Shown: positions 34,200 to 43,323, numbered from the stretch's first letter. The stretch: DNA of 64,000 bases from DASZIT01 sp036268775 (GCA_036268775.1 DATATM010000003.1:62001-126000); one strand, 5' to 3'. Notes: generated by a model not told the origin, from the sequence alone. Program-made: numbers and translations.

Positions 34200-34866
34200 C
34201 GACTTGACCGTTCCGGCCGCGGTCGTTCACATTCGAACCGGGTCCGGGGTTGTGGTCGAGCGATTGAGGGGCCGGCTCGTCCGGCATCTCGAGGACATCG
34301 CCACTGGGTTGCAAGTCTCGAAGTCGGCACCGGGCCCGATAGGCCAATGCCGCAACCGCATTGGGCGTCAGCCCGACCATCTTGGCTACGTCGGCAGGGG
34401 TTCGTCGCTCCACCACGGTGAGCCACAGCACGTGACGCCATCGCTCGGGTAGCTGGTCCCAGCCGATGACGTCGGCGTCTGCCTCGCTGGTGGCCAGAGG
34501 GGCTTCTTCGGCTGTCGCGGCGTAGCTCTGATGACCGTCCCATTCCTCGAGGACTGATCGGCGGACGGCTTCCCGAACCGCGAAGCGGGCTGCTACTGAG
34601 CACACGTAGGCCCGAAACGATCCGGTTACCGGCCCGTGACCCGAGCGGATGGCGCGGACCGTGGCCAAAAAGGCTTCGCTGGCTGCGTCGGTCGGATCCG
34701 AACAGCCGGCGATCCGGCGGGCCGCGCCACAGGCACTGGGAAAGTGTCGGCGCCAGAGTTGGGCCATGGCGGTTGGATCGCCGTCGCGGACTCTGAGAAT
34801 CAAGGCGAGATCCAACCGGGAGGATTCGGCACCTTGCTGGGTCGTCCATGGCCGCCCATCAGTCAC
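34162..34866 (-). CDS. ECF-type RNA polymerase sigma factor
   Basis: About 234 residues. Region 2 is LILRVRDGDPTAMAQLWRRHFPSACGAARRI with DAASEAFLATVRAI; region 4 is LPERWRHVLWLTVVERRTPADVAKMVGLTPNAVAALAYRARCRLRDL, a complete helix-turn-helix. The C-terminal tail (~40 residues) is polar. The start is uncertain: GTG 34866 has GGGGTGG upstream, GTG 34875 is possible, and longer frames reach 35121. No anti-sigma gene is adjacent, although a GGDEF-like gene is divergent. Confidence 0.82.
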   Translation of the reverse strand: MTDGRPWTTQQGAESSRLDLALILRVRDGDPTAMAQLWRRHFPSACGAARRIAGCSDPTDAASEAFLATVRAIRSGHGPVTGSFRAYVCSVAARFAVREAVRRSVLEEWDGHQSYAATAEEAPLATSEADADVIGWDQLPERWRHVLWLTVVERRTPADVAKMVGLTPNAVAALAYRARCRLRDLQPSGDVLEMPDEPAPQSLDHNPGPGSNVNDRGRNGQVVSPDPLGSGRHR

Positions 34867-34965
34867 AATTGCCACCCCAAACGCTTTGGCTATATCACTT
34901 AACCAACGCCTGCCGGCCGTTACCTTACTCGGAAATGATCGTAATGGAATAGACCGCATCAAAAG

Positions 34966-34981
34966 AATCCTAATAAGGATT
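34966..34981. promoter_or_regulatory. Palindrome in the sigma/GGDEF-like divergent region
   Basis: Perfect dyad AATCCT-AATA-AGGATT within a comparatively AT-rich stretch between the divergent genes at 34866 (-) and 35151 (+). May be an operator; no function known. Confidence 0.35.
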
Positions 34982-35150
34982 GGTGGGGCCAAACTCCTTG
35001 TGGGAAGGATGCAACTCGTTTCTGCCTTGAGAATCAGTAAAGTTACTCTGGGTAGCGGCCGACAATGCTCCTCATCCCTCATCTTCATGCGGCCCGCACC
35101 GCTTTGGAGGGTGGAAGCCAACGTCCAAGGGCGACCGAAGCGGAGGGTTT

Positions 35151-35951
35151 ATGCCAAGAGCATTCCGGGGTGGGGGTGGTAACCGGATGGTGCGACCATT
35201 CGATGGCGATAACGGTGGCGGCTCCAGAGCCGAGTCGTTGCGCCGCCGGTGGCAGGCGAAGAGCTTTGAGCGCACCAATCTGGTGTGGGCGGAATGGAAC
35301 GACCCGGCCGTCGACCAGGTCATCAACGATCTCACCGCCGGCCGGGACCCCTGGCTTTCGCTGCGTGAGCTGGTCCGGGCCCGGTCCAGAGCCGGCTTGA
35401 GCATCTACGTGGTTGTACACGACCTTGGCGCCCTCCGCGACGCCGATTCCACTGAAGGAACCCGCGCGCTGGCGAGCCTCGATTCCGGCGTGCTCCTCGA
35501 GGACTGGTACGAAGAGGTTGCCAGCCGTCAACGCCGGGAAAGCGTCCAAGACCCACTGACAGGGTTGGCGACCTCCGAATTCCTAAAGCAGTACCTGCGC
35601 CAGCTCTATCAGTCGTTGGCCTCTCTGGCGCTGCCCGACTTCGGGCACCATCTCATCATTGTCGACCTTCCGAAGAGTCTGACCGGCGCCAATCTGATGT
35701 CAGCCCAGCTCGACTCGGCCTCCCTGCTCAGCCAGGTGTTCAACCAAGGGTGGACGATGGCGGTCTTCAACCCCTACCGCCAGGGTGTCTTAGCCAGCGG
35801 CGCCTATACGGCTCACCTCGAACTCGAAGCCATGCTCCGTCAGCTGGAGGCCTTCCCGTCGGGGGCAAAACCCTCGGTATCCAGCGTCGATCTCCCACCT
35901 ACCGCCGGCGCCGCCTGCGACCTGATCGACACTCTCACCCGCGATATCTGA
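35151..35951 (+). CDS. Hypothetical protein with degenerate GGDEF-like domain
   Basis: About 266 residues. Residues ~130-240 begin with SVQDPLTGLATSEFLKQYLRQLY, the canonical opening of diguanylate cyclase domains, and continue with LIIVDLPKSLTGANLMSAQLDSASLL in place of the DIDxFKxxND and GH segments. The GGDEF active-site motif itself is absent (sequence runs MAVFNPYRQGVLASGAY), so cyclase activity is not expected. The N-terminal half is helical without a known domain. GGAGG lies about four bases before ATG 35151; ATG 35187 is an alternative. Probably a regulatory relic or a binding protein. Confidence 0.7.
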   Translation: MPRAFRGGGGNRMVRPFDGDNGGGSRAESLRRRWQAKSFERTNLVWAEWNDPAVDQVINDLTAGRDPWLSLRELVRARSRAGLSIYVVVHDLGALRDADSTEGTRALASLDSGVLLEDWYEEVASRQRRESVQDPLTGLATSEFLKQYLRQLYQSLASLALPDFGHHLIIVDLPKSLTGANLMSAQLDSASLLSQVFNQGWTMAVFNPYRQGVLASGAYTAHLELEAMLRQLEAFPSGAKPSVSSVDLPPTAGAACDLIDTLTRDI

Positions 35952-36119
35952 CCCGAGACGGACGGCAATCAAGCCGGCGCAGCGAGGATCCGCGGCTGGT
36001 GTCTGCGGCTGCCAACGGTCGTTGATGCCAGTTATTTCGGATCTGGCGTCATATCTCGCCGATCAAGTGGCTCTACAACTCCAAAGAGCCATTTGTGATA
36101 TTGCGAGGAGCTGGCCCCC

Positions 36120-37148
36120 ATGTACTCAACCTTCAGGCGTGTCGTTCGTGGCGTCCTCGTCACCGGCTACCTCCTGACCCTGCTGATCGTCGTCCCTTCC
36201 GTCTGGGGGGTGGCACCGCCGGCCGGCGCCCAGGTGGACCCCCCGCCGGCTAGCTCGCCGGTGCTTGCCTACACGTTGGCCAGTAGAGACGGTGGCGTCT
36301 ATGCGTTTGGGGCCGCCCGGTTCTACGGGTCCTTGCCTTCCGAGCGCATCATTCCCACCAGACCCATCGTGGGGGTCACCATTACGGCCCATGATGCAGG
36401 CTACTGGCTGGTGGCCGCCGACGGCGGCATCTTCGCCTTCGGCAACGCCGACTTTTATGGCTCCACCGGGGGCCACCCGCTCCATTCCTCGATCGTGAGT
36501 ATGGCGGCGACGCCCGACGGCCACGGGTACTGGGAAGTGGCGGCCGACGGCGGCATCTTCGCCTTCGGCGACGCCAGCTTCTACGGCTCGACCGGGAGTA
36601 CATCGCTGGCCCGTCCGATGGTCGGGATCTCCGTCACCCCCGACGGACACGGGTACTGGGAAGTGGCGGCCGACGGCGGCATCTTCGCCTTCGGCGACGC
36701 CGGGTTCTTCGGGTCGATGAGCGGTCAGCCTCTGGCCGATGCCGTTACGGGGATCTCGTCCACCCCCGACGGCCACGGGTACTGGGAAGTGGCGGCCGAC
36801 GGTGGCGTCTTCGCCTTTGGCGACGCCGGCTTCTACGGAGCCGCAGATCCGACCACCCCTCAACCCGGACAGACCCCGTCGGGAGGCAACGGGATCGGGT
36901 CGAATTCGGGATTCTTCTGTAGCCCGGAAGGCTCGTTCTTCACCTCGGACGCCGATCTGGGGCAGGCCCAGACCATTGTCGCCGGCATCCAATCCACCTC
37001 CGACGGACGGGGCTACTACCTCTTTGGAACCGACAGTGGCATCTTCGCCTTCGGCGATGCCCGCTACCAAGGTTCCGGAGAGGAGTGTCTCAATGCTCCG
37101 AGCCTGAACGCCCCCCTCGATGGCCCGGCAGTCGGCATCGCCTTCTGA
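36120..37148 (+). CDS. Exported protein made of 42-aa GYWxVAADGGIFAFGDA repeats
   Basis: About 342 residues. Signal peptide at ~8-38 (GVLVTGYLLTLLIVVPSVWG then APPAGAQ). The mature part is six copies of the same ~42-residue repeat found in the protein at 31853; copies 2-5 are in strict tandem, and a ~45-residue Gly/Pro/Ser insert separates the last copy (GYYLFGTDSGIFAFGDARYQGS). One Cys pair near the end. GAGGAG lies nine bases upstream of the ATG. Likely a secreted surface protein; molecular function unknown. Confidence 0.82.
   Translation: MYSTFRRVVRGVLVTGYLLTLLIVVPSVWGVAPPAGAQVDPPPASSPVLAYTLASRDGGVYAFGAARFYGSLPSERIIPTRPIVGVTITAHDAGYWLVAADGGIFAFGNADFYGSTGGHPLHSSIVSMAATPDGHGYWEVAADGGIFAFGDASFYGSTGSTSLARPMVGISVTPDGHGYWEVAADGGIFAFGDAGFFGSMSGQPLADAVTGISSTPDGHGYWEVAADGGVFAFGDAGFYGAADPTTPQPGQTPSGGNGIGSNSGFFCSPEGSFFTSDADLGQAQTIVAGIQSTSDGRGYYLFGTDSGIFAFGDARYQGSGEECLNAPSLNAPLDGPAVGIAF
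36399..36857 (+). repeat. Near-identical 126-bp tandem repeats
   Basis: Units begin at 36399, 36525, 36651 and 36777, exactly 126 bases apart. Stretches such as GGGTACTGGGAAGTGGCGG are identical in the last three units, indicating recent duplication or gene conversion and a potential site of copy-number change. Confidence 0.85.
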
Positions 37149-37161
37149 CCGTCGGCAGCGG

Positions 37162-37827
37162 CTATTTGCTCAGCAGGCTGGCCACCACGTTGATGACCAG
37201 CGCGACGATCACCGCCCCGAACAGATACGAGAGCAGGGCATGGCCCAGGGCAATCCTCCGGATGCGTTTGGTGGTGAGGTTGGTGTCGGACACCTGGAAG
37301 GTCATCCCGATGGTCAGCGACAGGTAAACGAAATCCAGATAGGTGGGACCATCGTGCTCGTTGAAATCGATGCCCCCGTCCGGCGGCGAGTAGTAGGCCC
37401 GGGCATAACGGAGGGTGAACAGGGTGTGGACCAGCGACCACGACAGCGCCACGCTCAACACCCCCAAGGCGATCAGATAGGCCTTGGAGCCGCCGGCGGC
37501 ATGGCCGGCCTTGATGAGCACCAGACCGACGGCGGCGAGCAGGGCGACTCCCGAGGAGAGGACGATGAGCTCGGACATCCGGATGCTCGGATCTTCCCGG
37601 ATGGCATGGGCCTTGCTCTGGGGGGCATTCATCCTCCACACCGCCAGCCAGATCCAGGTGATGAGCCAGGCGGCGGCCGCATCCCAGCCGATGAGGATGG
37701 CGGCTTGCCAGATGGTGGCGAAGGAGAGCCCGACCCCGACCACCAGGCCGATCGAGCCCGCCACGGTGACCCGCACGGCCGCCGGTGCGTCCCGAAGGCG
37801 CTTGGCAAGGGTGGAAGGGGACGCCAC
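37162..37827 (-). CDS. DUF1345 family integral membrane protein
   Basis: About 221 residues with about five membrane segments (for example IGLVVGVGLSFATIWQAAILIGWDAAAAWLITWIWLAV). The segment HTLFTLRYARAYY and the late YLDFVYLSLTIGMTFQVSDT are the conserved DUF1345 signatures. Function of the family is unknown; some members sit near stress genes, and here catalase lies upstream in the same direction, separated by a terminator-like hairpin. Confidence 0.88.
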   Translation of the reverse strand: MASPSTLAKRLRDAPAAVRVTVAGSIGLVVGVGLSFATIWQAAILIGWDAAAAWLITWIWLAVWRMNAPQSKAHAIREDPSIRMSELIVLSSGVALLAAVGLVLIKAGHAAGGSKAYLIALGVLSVALSWSLVHTLFTLRYARAYYSPPDGGIDFNEHDGPTYLDFVYLSLTIGMTFQVSDTNLTTKRIRRIALGHALLSYLFGAVIVALVINVVASLLSK

Positions 37828-37903
37828 GGGTGAATCGTAGGGCTACACCCCGGTCAGGGGCGGGTTGGCTCCCGTTGGCCGTCGGCGCCACCACCGGCGG
37901 GCG

Positions 37904-37920
37904 CCACCCGAACCGGGTGG
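37904..37920 (-). terminator. Hairpin after the catalase gene
   Basis: Stem CCACCCG / CGGGTGG with a three-base loop, 12 bases beyond the catalase stop and upstream of the DUF1345 start. Confidence 0.55.
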
Positions 37921-37932
37921 AAAGCCGTGGCG

Positions 37933-39387
37933 CTAGGCCAGCGCCTTGGCCACCTCCGCCCCCAGGTCGGAATCGACTTGGCGCCAGTACTCGCCAACCC
38001 GGGCGGCGACGTCGGCGTCAAGACCGGGTCCGTGAGAGGCGTGCCCGACGATGTTGGTGAGCAGGTGCGCCCGGTCGGTCGGGGACATCACTTCCCGGTA
38101 GAGGGCCCCGGGCTGGACGAAGTCGGTGTCGTCCCGGTGGGCGTGGTAGGCGGACCTGACGATCTCGCCGCTGAGCCCGTAGGTCGGGTCCCCGTAGCGG
38201 TCGGGGTCGGCCGCGCTGCCCCCGTACGAGTTGGGGGCGTAGACCGGGTCACCGTCCAACCGGAAGTTCATCGGCCCGTCCCGGCTGTAGCCATGCACCC
38301 CGACCAGCGGCTGGTTGACCGGCAACTGCTGGTAGTTGGGGCCGATCCGATAGCGGTGGGTGTCGGGATAGCTGAACAGGCGCCCCTGGAGCATCTTGTC
38401 GGGGCTGGGGGCGATGCCCGGCACCATGTTGGCCGGCTCGAATGCCGCCTGCTCGATCTGGGCGAAGAAGTTGTCGGGGTTGCGGTCGAGGACCATCCGA
38501 CCGATCGGGATCATCGGGTAGTCGGTGTGCGGCCAGACCTTAGTCAGGTCGAAGGGATTGAACCGGTAGTCGGCGGCATCCTCGAACGGCATCACCTGCA
38601 TCTTCAGCGTCCAGCTCGGGTGGTCGCCCCGTTCGATGGACTCCCACAGGTCGGCCCGGTGGAAGTCGGGGTCCTCGGCGGTCATCGCCTTGGCCTCGGC
38701 GTCGGTGAAGTTCTCGATCCCCTGGTCGGTCATGAAGTGGTACTTGACCCAGAACTTCTCCCCGCCGGCGTTGACCCACATGAAGGTGTGGGAGCCGAAC
38801 CCGTTCATGTGGCGGGAGGTACGGGGGGTACCCCGGTCCGACATCAGGATGATGACCTGGTGGGCGCTTTCCGGCGACAGGGTCCAGAAGTCCCACTGGC
38901 CGTTGTGGTCGGTCCGGCCGGTGTCGGCCCGGCGCTTCTGGGAGTGGATGAAGTCGGAGAACTTGGAGGGGTCCCGGATGAAGAAGACCGGGGTGTTGTT
39001 GCCGACCAGGTCGTAGTTGCCCTCCTGCGTGTAGAACTTCAAGGCGAAGCCGCGGGGATCGCGCACGGTGTCGGCGAACCCCTGTTCACCGGCCACCGTC
39101 GAGAACCGGGCCACCATCGGGGTGCGGGTCCCCTTCTGCAAGAAGTCGGCCTTGCACCACTGGCTCACGTCTTCGGTGGCCTCGAAGTACCCGAAGGCGC
39201 CGTGGCCTTTGGCGTGGACGACGTGCTCGGGGACCCGTTCCCGGTTGAAGTGGGCCATTTTCTGGATGACGTAGTGATCCTGGAGGAGGAGGGGTCCCTC
39301 CTCTCCCGCCGAGAGGGAGAACTCGTCGCTCGGGGCCGGGATCCCCGCATCGGTGGTGGTGATCGGAGTTGGGGTTTCGTCGCTCAT
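37933..39387 (-). CDS. katA: Monofunctional haem catalase (clade 3)
   Basis: About 484 residues, the length of small-subunit clade 3 catalases. Distal haem pocket His in VVHAKGHGAFG (about residue 57), Asn in VGNNTPVFFIRD (about 130), and proximal haem-ligand Tyr in GRLFSYPDTHRYRIG (about 340) are present. Removes hydrogen peroxide in the cytoplasm. Single transcription unit; the upstream 135 bases hold its promoter, with no operator recognised. The gene symbol is by family. Confidence 0.96.
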   Translation of the reverse strand: MSDETPTPITTTDAGIPAPSDEFSLSAGEEGPLLLQDHYVIQKMAHFNRERVPEHVVHAKGHGAFGYFEATEDVSQWCKADFLQKGTRTPMVARFSTVAGEQGFADTVRDPRGFALKFYTQEGNYDLVGNNTPVFFIRDPSKFSDFIHSQKRRADTGRTDHNGQWDFWTLSPESAHQVIILMSDRGTPRTSRHMNGFGSHTFMWVNAGGEKFWVKYHFMTDQGIENFTDAEAKAMTAEDPDFHRADLWESIERGDHPSWTLKMQVMPFEDAADYRFNPFDLTKVWPHTDYPMIPIGRMVLDRNPDNFFAQIEQAAFEPANMVPGIAPSPDKMLQGRLFSYPDTHRYRIGPNYQQLPVNQPLVGVHGYSRDGPMNFRLDGDPVYAPNSYGGSAADPDRYGDPTYGLSGEIVRSAYHAHRDDTDFVQPGALYREVMSPTDRAHLLTNIVGHASHGPGLDADVAARVGEYWRQVDSDLGAEVAKALA

Positions 39388-39522
39388 ATTGTCGGGTTTA
39401 GCACTGGGGGCGGCGCAGAGTCACGGGTTGGGAAGAGATACCTGTGGCCAGGGAATTCCGGTCAACTCGGCGCCACCGCGCTGGTCCGGCCCGCACGGCA
39501 GGCCTACCTCCGGTGTCGGCCC

Positions 39523-41871
39523 TCAGGACCGCCCGATGGCGGCGGTGTCGTAATCGGTGACGGTGAGGTTCATGGCCCCGGCCACGCTGGCCATGGTCTG
39601 GTCGATGAGCATGAGATCGCGGATGGGGAGCCGGTCGTTGTAGGTGGCATTGGAAGAGTTCCCGAGGCAGCGCTCCGCCCGATCGAAGAGCGACGACGAG
39701 CGGACGTAGACCCCGTCCCGCTCGCCCTCGAAGGCGTTGATCAAGACGGCCAGCGAACTGTGCAGGGTGTCGCTGGCTCGACCGATGTCCCGGCGGGTCT
39801 GGGCGTCGAGGATCCCGGCGCCTTCGATGTCGGCCACCATGTTCCGTCCGTAGTGACGGGAGGCGGAGGCGAGGCGGAGGGTCGAACCGACCGTCTCGTC
39901 CACCGCCCCGAACATGGTCCGTCGGAGCGGCAGGGCGGTGGCCACCACTGCCTGATAGGCGGCGTCGATGTCCCGGGCGGCGGCCCGCAACGAGGTATCG
40001 CCGCGGTAGTGGTGGTCGTCGTCGAGCAGATGGCCGGTGGCGATATCCACCAGCGCCGCCACCGCTTCGGTTTGGGCCCGGAGCGCCACCTGGAGGACGT
40101 TCCGGGTGCGGAGGGGCAGGATCAGCAGGACCACCGCGATGGCGACCCCGGAGCCGAGGGCGGTCTCCTCCAACCGCAGGAGGAGCAGGGAGTCGGAGAA
40201 CTCGCCCAGCTGCACGTAGAGCTGGGAGACCATCACGGTGATGGCGACCACCATGAAGATGTAGTTGATCCGCATGAGATAGAAGCCGAAGAGGAGGGAG
40301 ACCAGAATCACCGCGATCGACCAGTAGGTGTGGTGGCCGACCAGATTGACGACCACGGTCCCGATGCCGATACCCACCACCGTGCCCACCACTCGGAACA
40401 CTGCCTTCCGGGTCTGCTCGCCGGCGTTATTGGTTCCCATGAAGGTGATGAAGGCGGCAATGACCGCCCAGTAGAAGCGTCTCGGTGACAGGAGGTCGCC
40501 GAGGGCCACCGCCGCCCCGACCGCCACCGCCATTTGGATGGCGGTGCGGGTGTAGGGCTCGAGGGGCACCCGGCCCCAGAAGTGATGCCCCCGTTGGGTG
40601 GAGGCGGTGGCACTCACCTGGGCGGAGCCCGGCAGCATGCCGCCGAACAGGGTGACCGACGGCTCGAAGGTGACGGGCTCATCGTCGGGGGAGGGGTCGA
40701 GTGTCGTCCACTCGGCGATGGCGTCGGCCAGGTCGATGACCGAGCCGGCGAACCGGTGCGGAATCACGATGTCCAGCCGGCTCATCTCCGTCGAGTTGGT
40801 ATCCGGACCATGCAACTCGGCCATCAGGGCCGACGCCTGGGCCTTGGCCTCCGGATAGTCGAGCTTGACGATGTCGAGCAGCGCCCCCCGGACGTGCTGG
40901 CGCTGGCTCCGGGGCAGGTCGAGCCGGCCCATGGCCAGGGCGAACCGGGCCAGGTTGGAGACGGCCAACTCCACGTCGAAGAGCCGCTGGTGGAATCGCT
41001 GGCCCGAGGAACCGTCGGCGATGGCGTTGGCGTCGCCGAGTTGGGCGTCGATCATCAGAGCGGCCTCGTTGAGCCGGACCAGCTGGCGGTGGATGCGTCG
41101 GGCTAGGCGCGGGGAGGGCTCCGAGGCCTCGAAGGCCTCGAGGGCGAGGGCGGTGACTTTACGGGAACGGGCCTCGAATGACCGCTGGGTGCGGGCCAGT
41201 GCCTTGTCGGGGTGCGGATAGAAGACGCCGAAGCGGACGACAATGGCCACCAGGACGCCGACCCCGATCTCCGCGGTCAGCCAGCCGATCTCCGACAGGC
41301 TGATGGCCCCGTGGACGAAGTAGCCGAAGAAGTCGCCGATGAACAGAAGCATGGCGGTCACCATCCCCCGGGGCCCGAAGCGCCGGAGGTAGGCGCCGAG
41401 GGCGAGGATCGCCACCAGGGCGACCAGGCTGGGCAGCCGGTAGCCACCGAGACCGAGCCCGAGGGCCAGGGCGCCGACCATCGGGATGGGCATCAGCAGC
41501 GTCGTCGTCAGTTGCCCTCGGGGGGTGCGATCCATGATTCCGAAGGCGGAGATCATCCCGACGATGGCACCGAGCAGCATCCCGATGACCAGGAACTCAT
41601 GGTCGGCGGTGGCCGCCTGGACTTGGGCGGCGGCCGACAGGGTGGCGCCGTGGGTCTGGATCTGGAGGGCGTGGGTGAAGTGGACGAAGAGCCACTCGGC
41701 CACCAGCACCAGACCGATGGTCAACACGCTCATGGAGGCGTTGCGAAGGCGATTGAGCCCGGGGTCCGAACCGACCAGGCGGTCCAGCCACTCCTGGCGG
41801 GGCCGGCGGGCCTGCCCGAACGGTGCCGGGGCTTCCCGGGTGTAGGTGTCGGTGGTGGCGGTGGAGGTCAC
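39523..41871 (-). CDS. FUSC family membrane protein (aromatic acid exporter-like)
   Basis: About 782 residues. Two blocks of five to six membrane segments (near residues 30-200 and 430-600) alternate with helical cytoplasmic regions, the layout of FUSC/AaeB-type proteins. The second block contains LSPRRFYWAVIAAFITFMGTNNAGEQTRKAVFRVVGTVVGIGIG, the most conserved part of the family. Probably exports aromatic acids or other organic anions. GTG 41871 overlaps the TGA of the upstream ribbon-helix-helix gene, so the two are co-translated. Confidence 0.88.
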   Translation of the reverse strand: MTSTATTDTYTREAPAPFGQARRPRQEWLDRLVGSDPGLNRLRNASMSVLTIGLVLVAEWLFVHFTHALQIQTHGATLSAAAQVQAATADHEFLVIGMLLGAIVGMISAFGIMDRTPRGQLTTTLLMPIPMVGALALGLGLGGYRLPSLVALVAILALGAYLRRFGPRGMVTAMLLFIGDFFGYFVHGAISLSEIGWLTAEIGVGVLVAIVVRFGVFYPHPDKALARTQRSFEARSRKVTALALEAFEASEPSPRLARRIHRQLVRLNEAALMIDAQLGDANAIADGSSGQRFHQRLFDVELAVSNLARFALAMGRLDLPRSQRQHVRGALLDIVKLDYPEAKAQASALMAELHGPDTNSTEMSRLDIVIPHRFAGSVIDLADAIAEWTTLDPSPDDEPVTFEPSVTLFGGMLPGSAQVSATASTQRGHHFWGRVPLEPYTRTAIQMAVAVGAAVALGDLLSPRRFYWAVIAAFITFMGTNNAGEQTRKAVFRVVGTVVGIGIGTVVVNLVGHHTYWSIAVILVSLLFGFYLMRINYIFMVVAITVMVSQLYVQLGEFSDSLLLLRLEETALGSGVAIAVVLLILPLRTRNVLQVALRAQTEAVAALVDIATGHLLDDDHHYRGDTSLRAAARDIDAAYQAVVATALPLRRTMFGAVDETVGSTLRLASASRHYGRNMVADIEGAGILDAQTRRDIGRASDTLHSSLAVLINAFEGERDGVYVRSSSLFDRAERCLGNSSNATYNDRLPIRDLMLIDQTMASVAGAMNLTVTDYDTAAIGRS

Positions 41872-42080
41872 CGCGTCCCTTCGACGATCTCGGCATCCCG
41901 AGCCATCATCGCCTTGGCCCGGGCCATGAACTCGGGATCGGTCCGCTTCAGCTCGAAATAGTGGGTCAAGGCCAGGCGGAACACCTCGTTGACCGACACC
42001 CCTTCGGTACGAGCCACCACTTCCGCCCGGTGGGCGTCGTCGTGGCACATCCGCACGGTGAGCACCTTCATATCTGCCAT
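41868..42080 (-). CDS. Ribbon-helix-helix (CopG/Arc-like) regulator
   Basis: About 70 residues. MKVLTVRM forms the beta strand, then HRAEVVARTEGVSVNEVFRLALTHYFEL gives the helix-turn-helix of the RHH fold. ATG 42080 lies six bases after TATCAT on the same strand, so the mRNA may be leaderless; ATG 42071 is an alternative. A 22-bp palindrome covers the promoter and start codon, pointing to tight autoregulation of this gene and the coupled FUSC exporter. No toxin gene accompanies it, so a toxin-antitoxin role is unlikely. Confidence 0.78.
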   Translation of the reverse strand: MADMKVLTVRMCHDDAHRAEVVARTEGVSVNEVFRLALTHYFELKRTDPEFMARAKAMMARDAEIVEGTR

Positions 42081-42098
42081 ACCATCATGATAGTATGG
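42077..42098. promoter_or_regulatory. 22-bp palindrome over the RHH gene start
   Basis: Arms CCATAC / GTATGG flank the self-complementary core ATCATGAT, with a single mismatched pair. It covers the -10 region and the ATG at 42080, as expected for an autorepressor site. The divergent DMT gene begins 144 bases away. Confidence 0.6.
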
Positions 42099-42242
42099 TG
42101 GCACCGTAGGAAGCGGTCAGGGAAGCCGGAATTGGCGTTCCAAGGGAGGTCCTCTCGTGAGTTCGGCGACGGTGAGAAGCTTGCAGCCGTGAAGGTCGCC
42201 CGCGTCGTGATCGAGTCTGCCGCCCGGTAGTCGGCCGCCCAG

Positions 42243-43220
42243 ATGGTCTACATCCTCGCTCTGGCCTGCGCGCTGTCCAATGCACTGGCCAGCATTCTCC
42301 AACGGATGGGGGTGGAGGACGCCCCTGACCGCGACACCCTGCGCCTCAGCCTGGTGACCCACGCCCTCAAGCGGGGGATCTGGCTCCTCGGGTTCGTGTT
42401 CATCGTCACCACCTTCCTGCTCCAATCAGTGGCGCTCCACATCGGCCGGCTGAGTCAGGTCCAGCCGGTCCTCACCACCGAGTTGCTCTTCATCGTCATC
42501 TTCTTGGCTACCTGGTTCCGGTTTCGGATCGGGCTGCGGGAGTGGCTCGGGTGCCTGGCCGCCGCCGGCGGTCTGGCCGGATTCCTGGCCTTTGCCCAGC
42601 CGGGCGGGGGGAAGTTGGTGCCCACCCCGTTCGAGTGGACGGTGGCCGGCTCCGTCGGCGGGGGGATCGTGCTGGTCACCGTGCTGCTCGCCCTCCACGG
42701 TCCCCGTTGGTGGCGGGCGTTCATGTTCGGGGCGGCCGGGGCGGTCGGGTTCGCCTTCGCCGCCGCCCTCATCAAGACGGTGAGCGATTACGTCACCACC
42801 GACTGGACCCGGCTGTTCTTCCACTGGCAGACCTACGCCCTGATCGTCTGCGGGGTGGGGGCTCTGTTCCTGGCCCAGAACGCCTTCCACGCCGGGCCCA
42901 TCGCCGCCTCCCAGACTGCCCTGGTGTTGGTCGATCCCCTGGCCAGCATGGCCTTCGGGCTCGGGCTCTACGGGGACAGCCTCCGCACTGCCGGCGCCTA
43001 CGGCCCGCTGGAGGCGGTATCCCTGGTCATCATGTTCGTAGGCGTTGCCTCCATCGCCCTTTCCCCCCTGGTGTCCGGGATGAAAGGCGACGACGCCCGC
43101 TACGCCGAACTGCTGTCGTCCCGTTCCCACTCCAAGCAACTGGCGAAGGCGGTCCAGAATCTGCGCCCCTCCGCCACCCCCCGCAGTATCGAGCCTGAAG
43201 TCACCGACCAGCCGCGGTAA
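42243..43220 (+). CDS. DMT superfamily permease (EamA/NIPA-like)
   Basis: About 325 residues with nine to ten membrane segments. It opens MVYILALACALSNALASILQRMGV, the small-multidrug/DMT-type first helix, and ends in a hydrophilic tail of ~45 residues rich in Ser and Pro. The SLVIMFVGVASIALSPL helix is typical of actinobacterial DMT proteins. Substrate unknown. No ribosome site is obvious before the ATG. Confidence 0.82.
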   Translation: MVYILALACALSNALASILQRMGVEDAPDRDTLRLSLVTHALKRGIWLLGFVFIVTTFLLQSVALHIGRLSQVQPVLTTELLFIVIFLATWFRFRIGLREWLGCLAAAGGLAGFLAFAQPGGGKLVPTPFEWTVAGSVGGGIVLVTVLLALHGPRWWRAFMFGAAGAVGFAFAAALIKTVSDYVTTDWTRLFFHWQTYALIVCGVGALFLAQNAFHAGPIAASQTALVLVDPLASMAFGLGLYGDSLRTAGAYGPLEAVSLVIMFVGVASIALSPLVSGMKGDDARYAELLSSRSHSKQLAKAVQNLRPSATPRSIEPEVTDQPR

Positions 43221-43323
43221 CGGGGGTGGTCGACCCGGTCGGAGCGCCCCCCGGTCCGCTTAGATTGAGAGCAGGGAGCGGCAGCCATCACCCACCGGTG
43301 GCTCGAGGAAGAGGAAGTCGCTT

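Noticed and set aside
36399..36857. Regular repeats that could suggest a CRISPR array
   Set aside because: The 126-bp units are in-frame coding repeats of one exported protein, with no short repeat/variable spacer structure and no cas genes.
37927..40488. 853-codon open frame antisense to catalase and the FUSC gene
   Set aside because: Opposite strand encodes an intact catalase and transporter; the antisense translation has no recognisable domain.
41868..42080. Possible antitoxin of a toxin-antitoxin pair
   Set aside because: The RHH gene is coupled to a large FUSC membrane protein, not to a small toxin gene.
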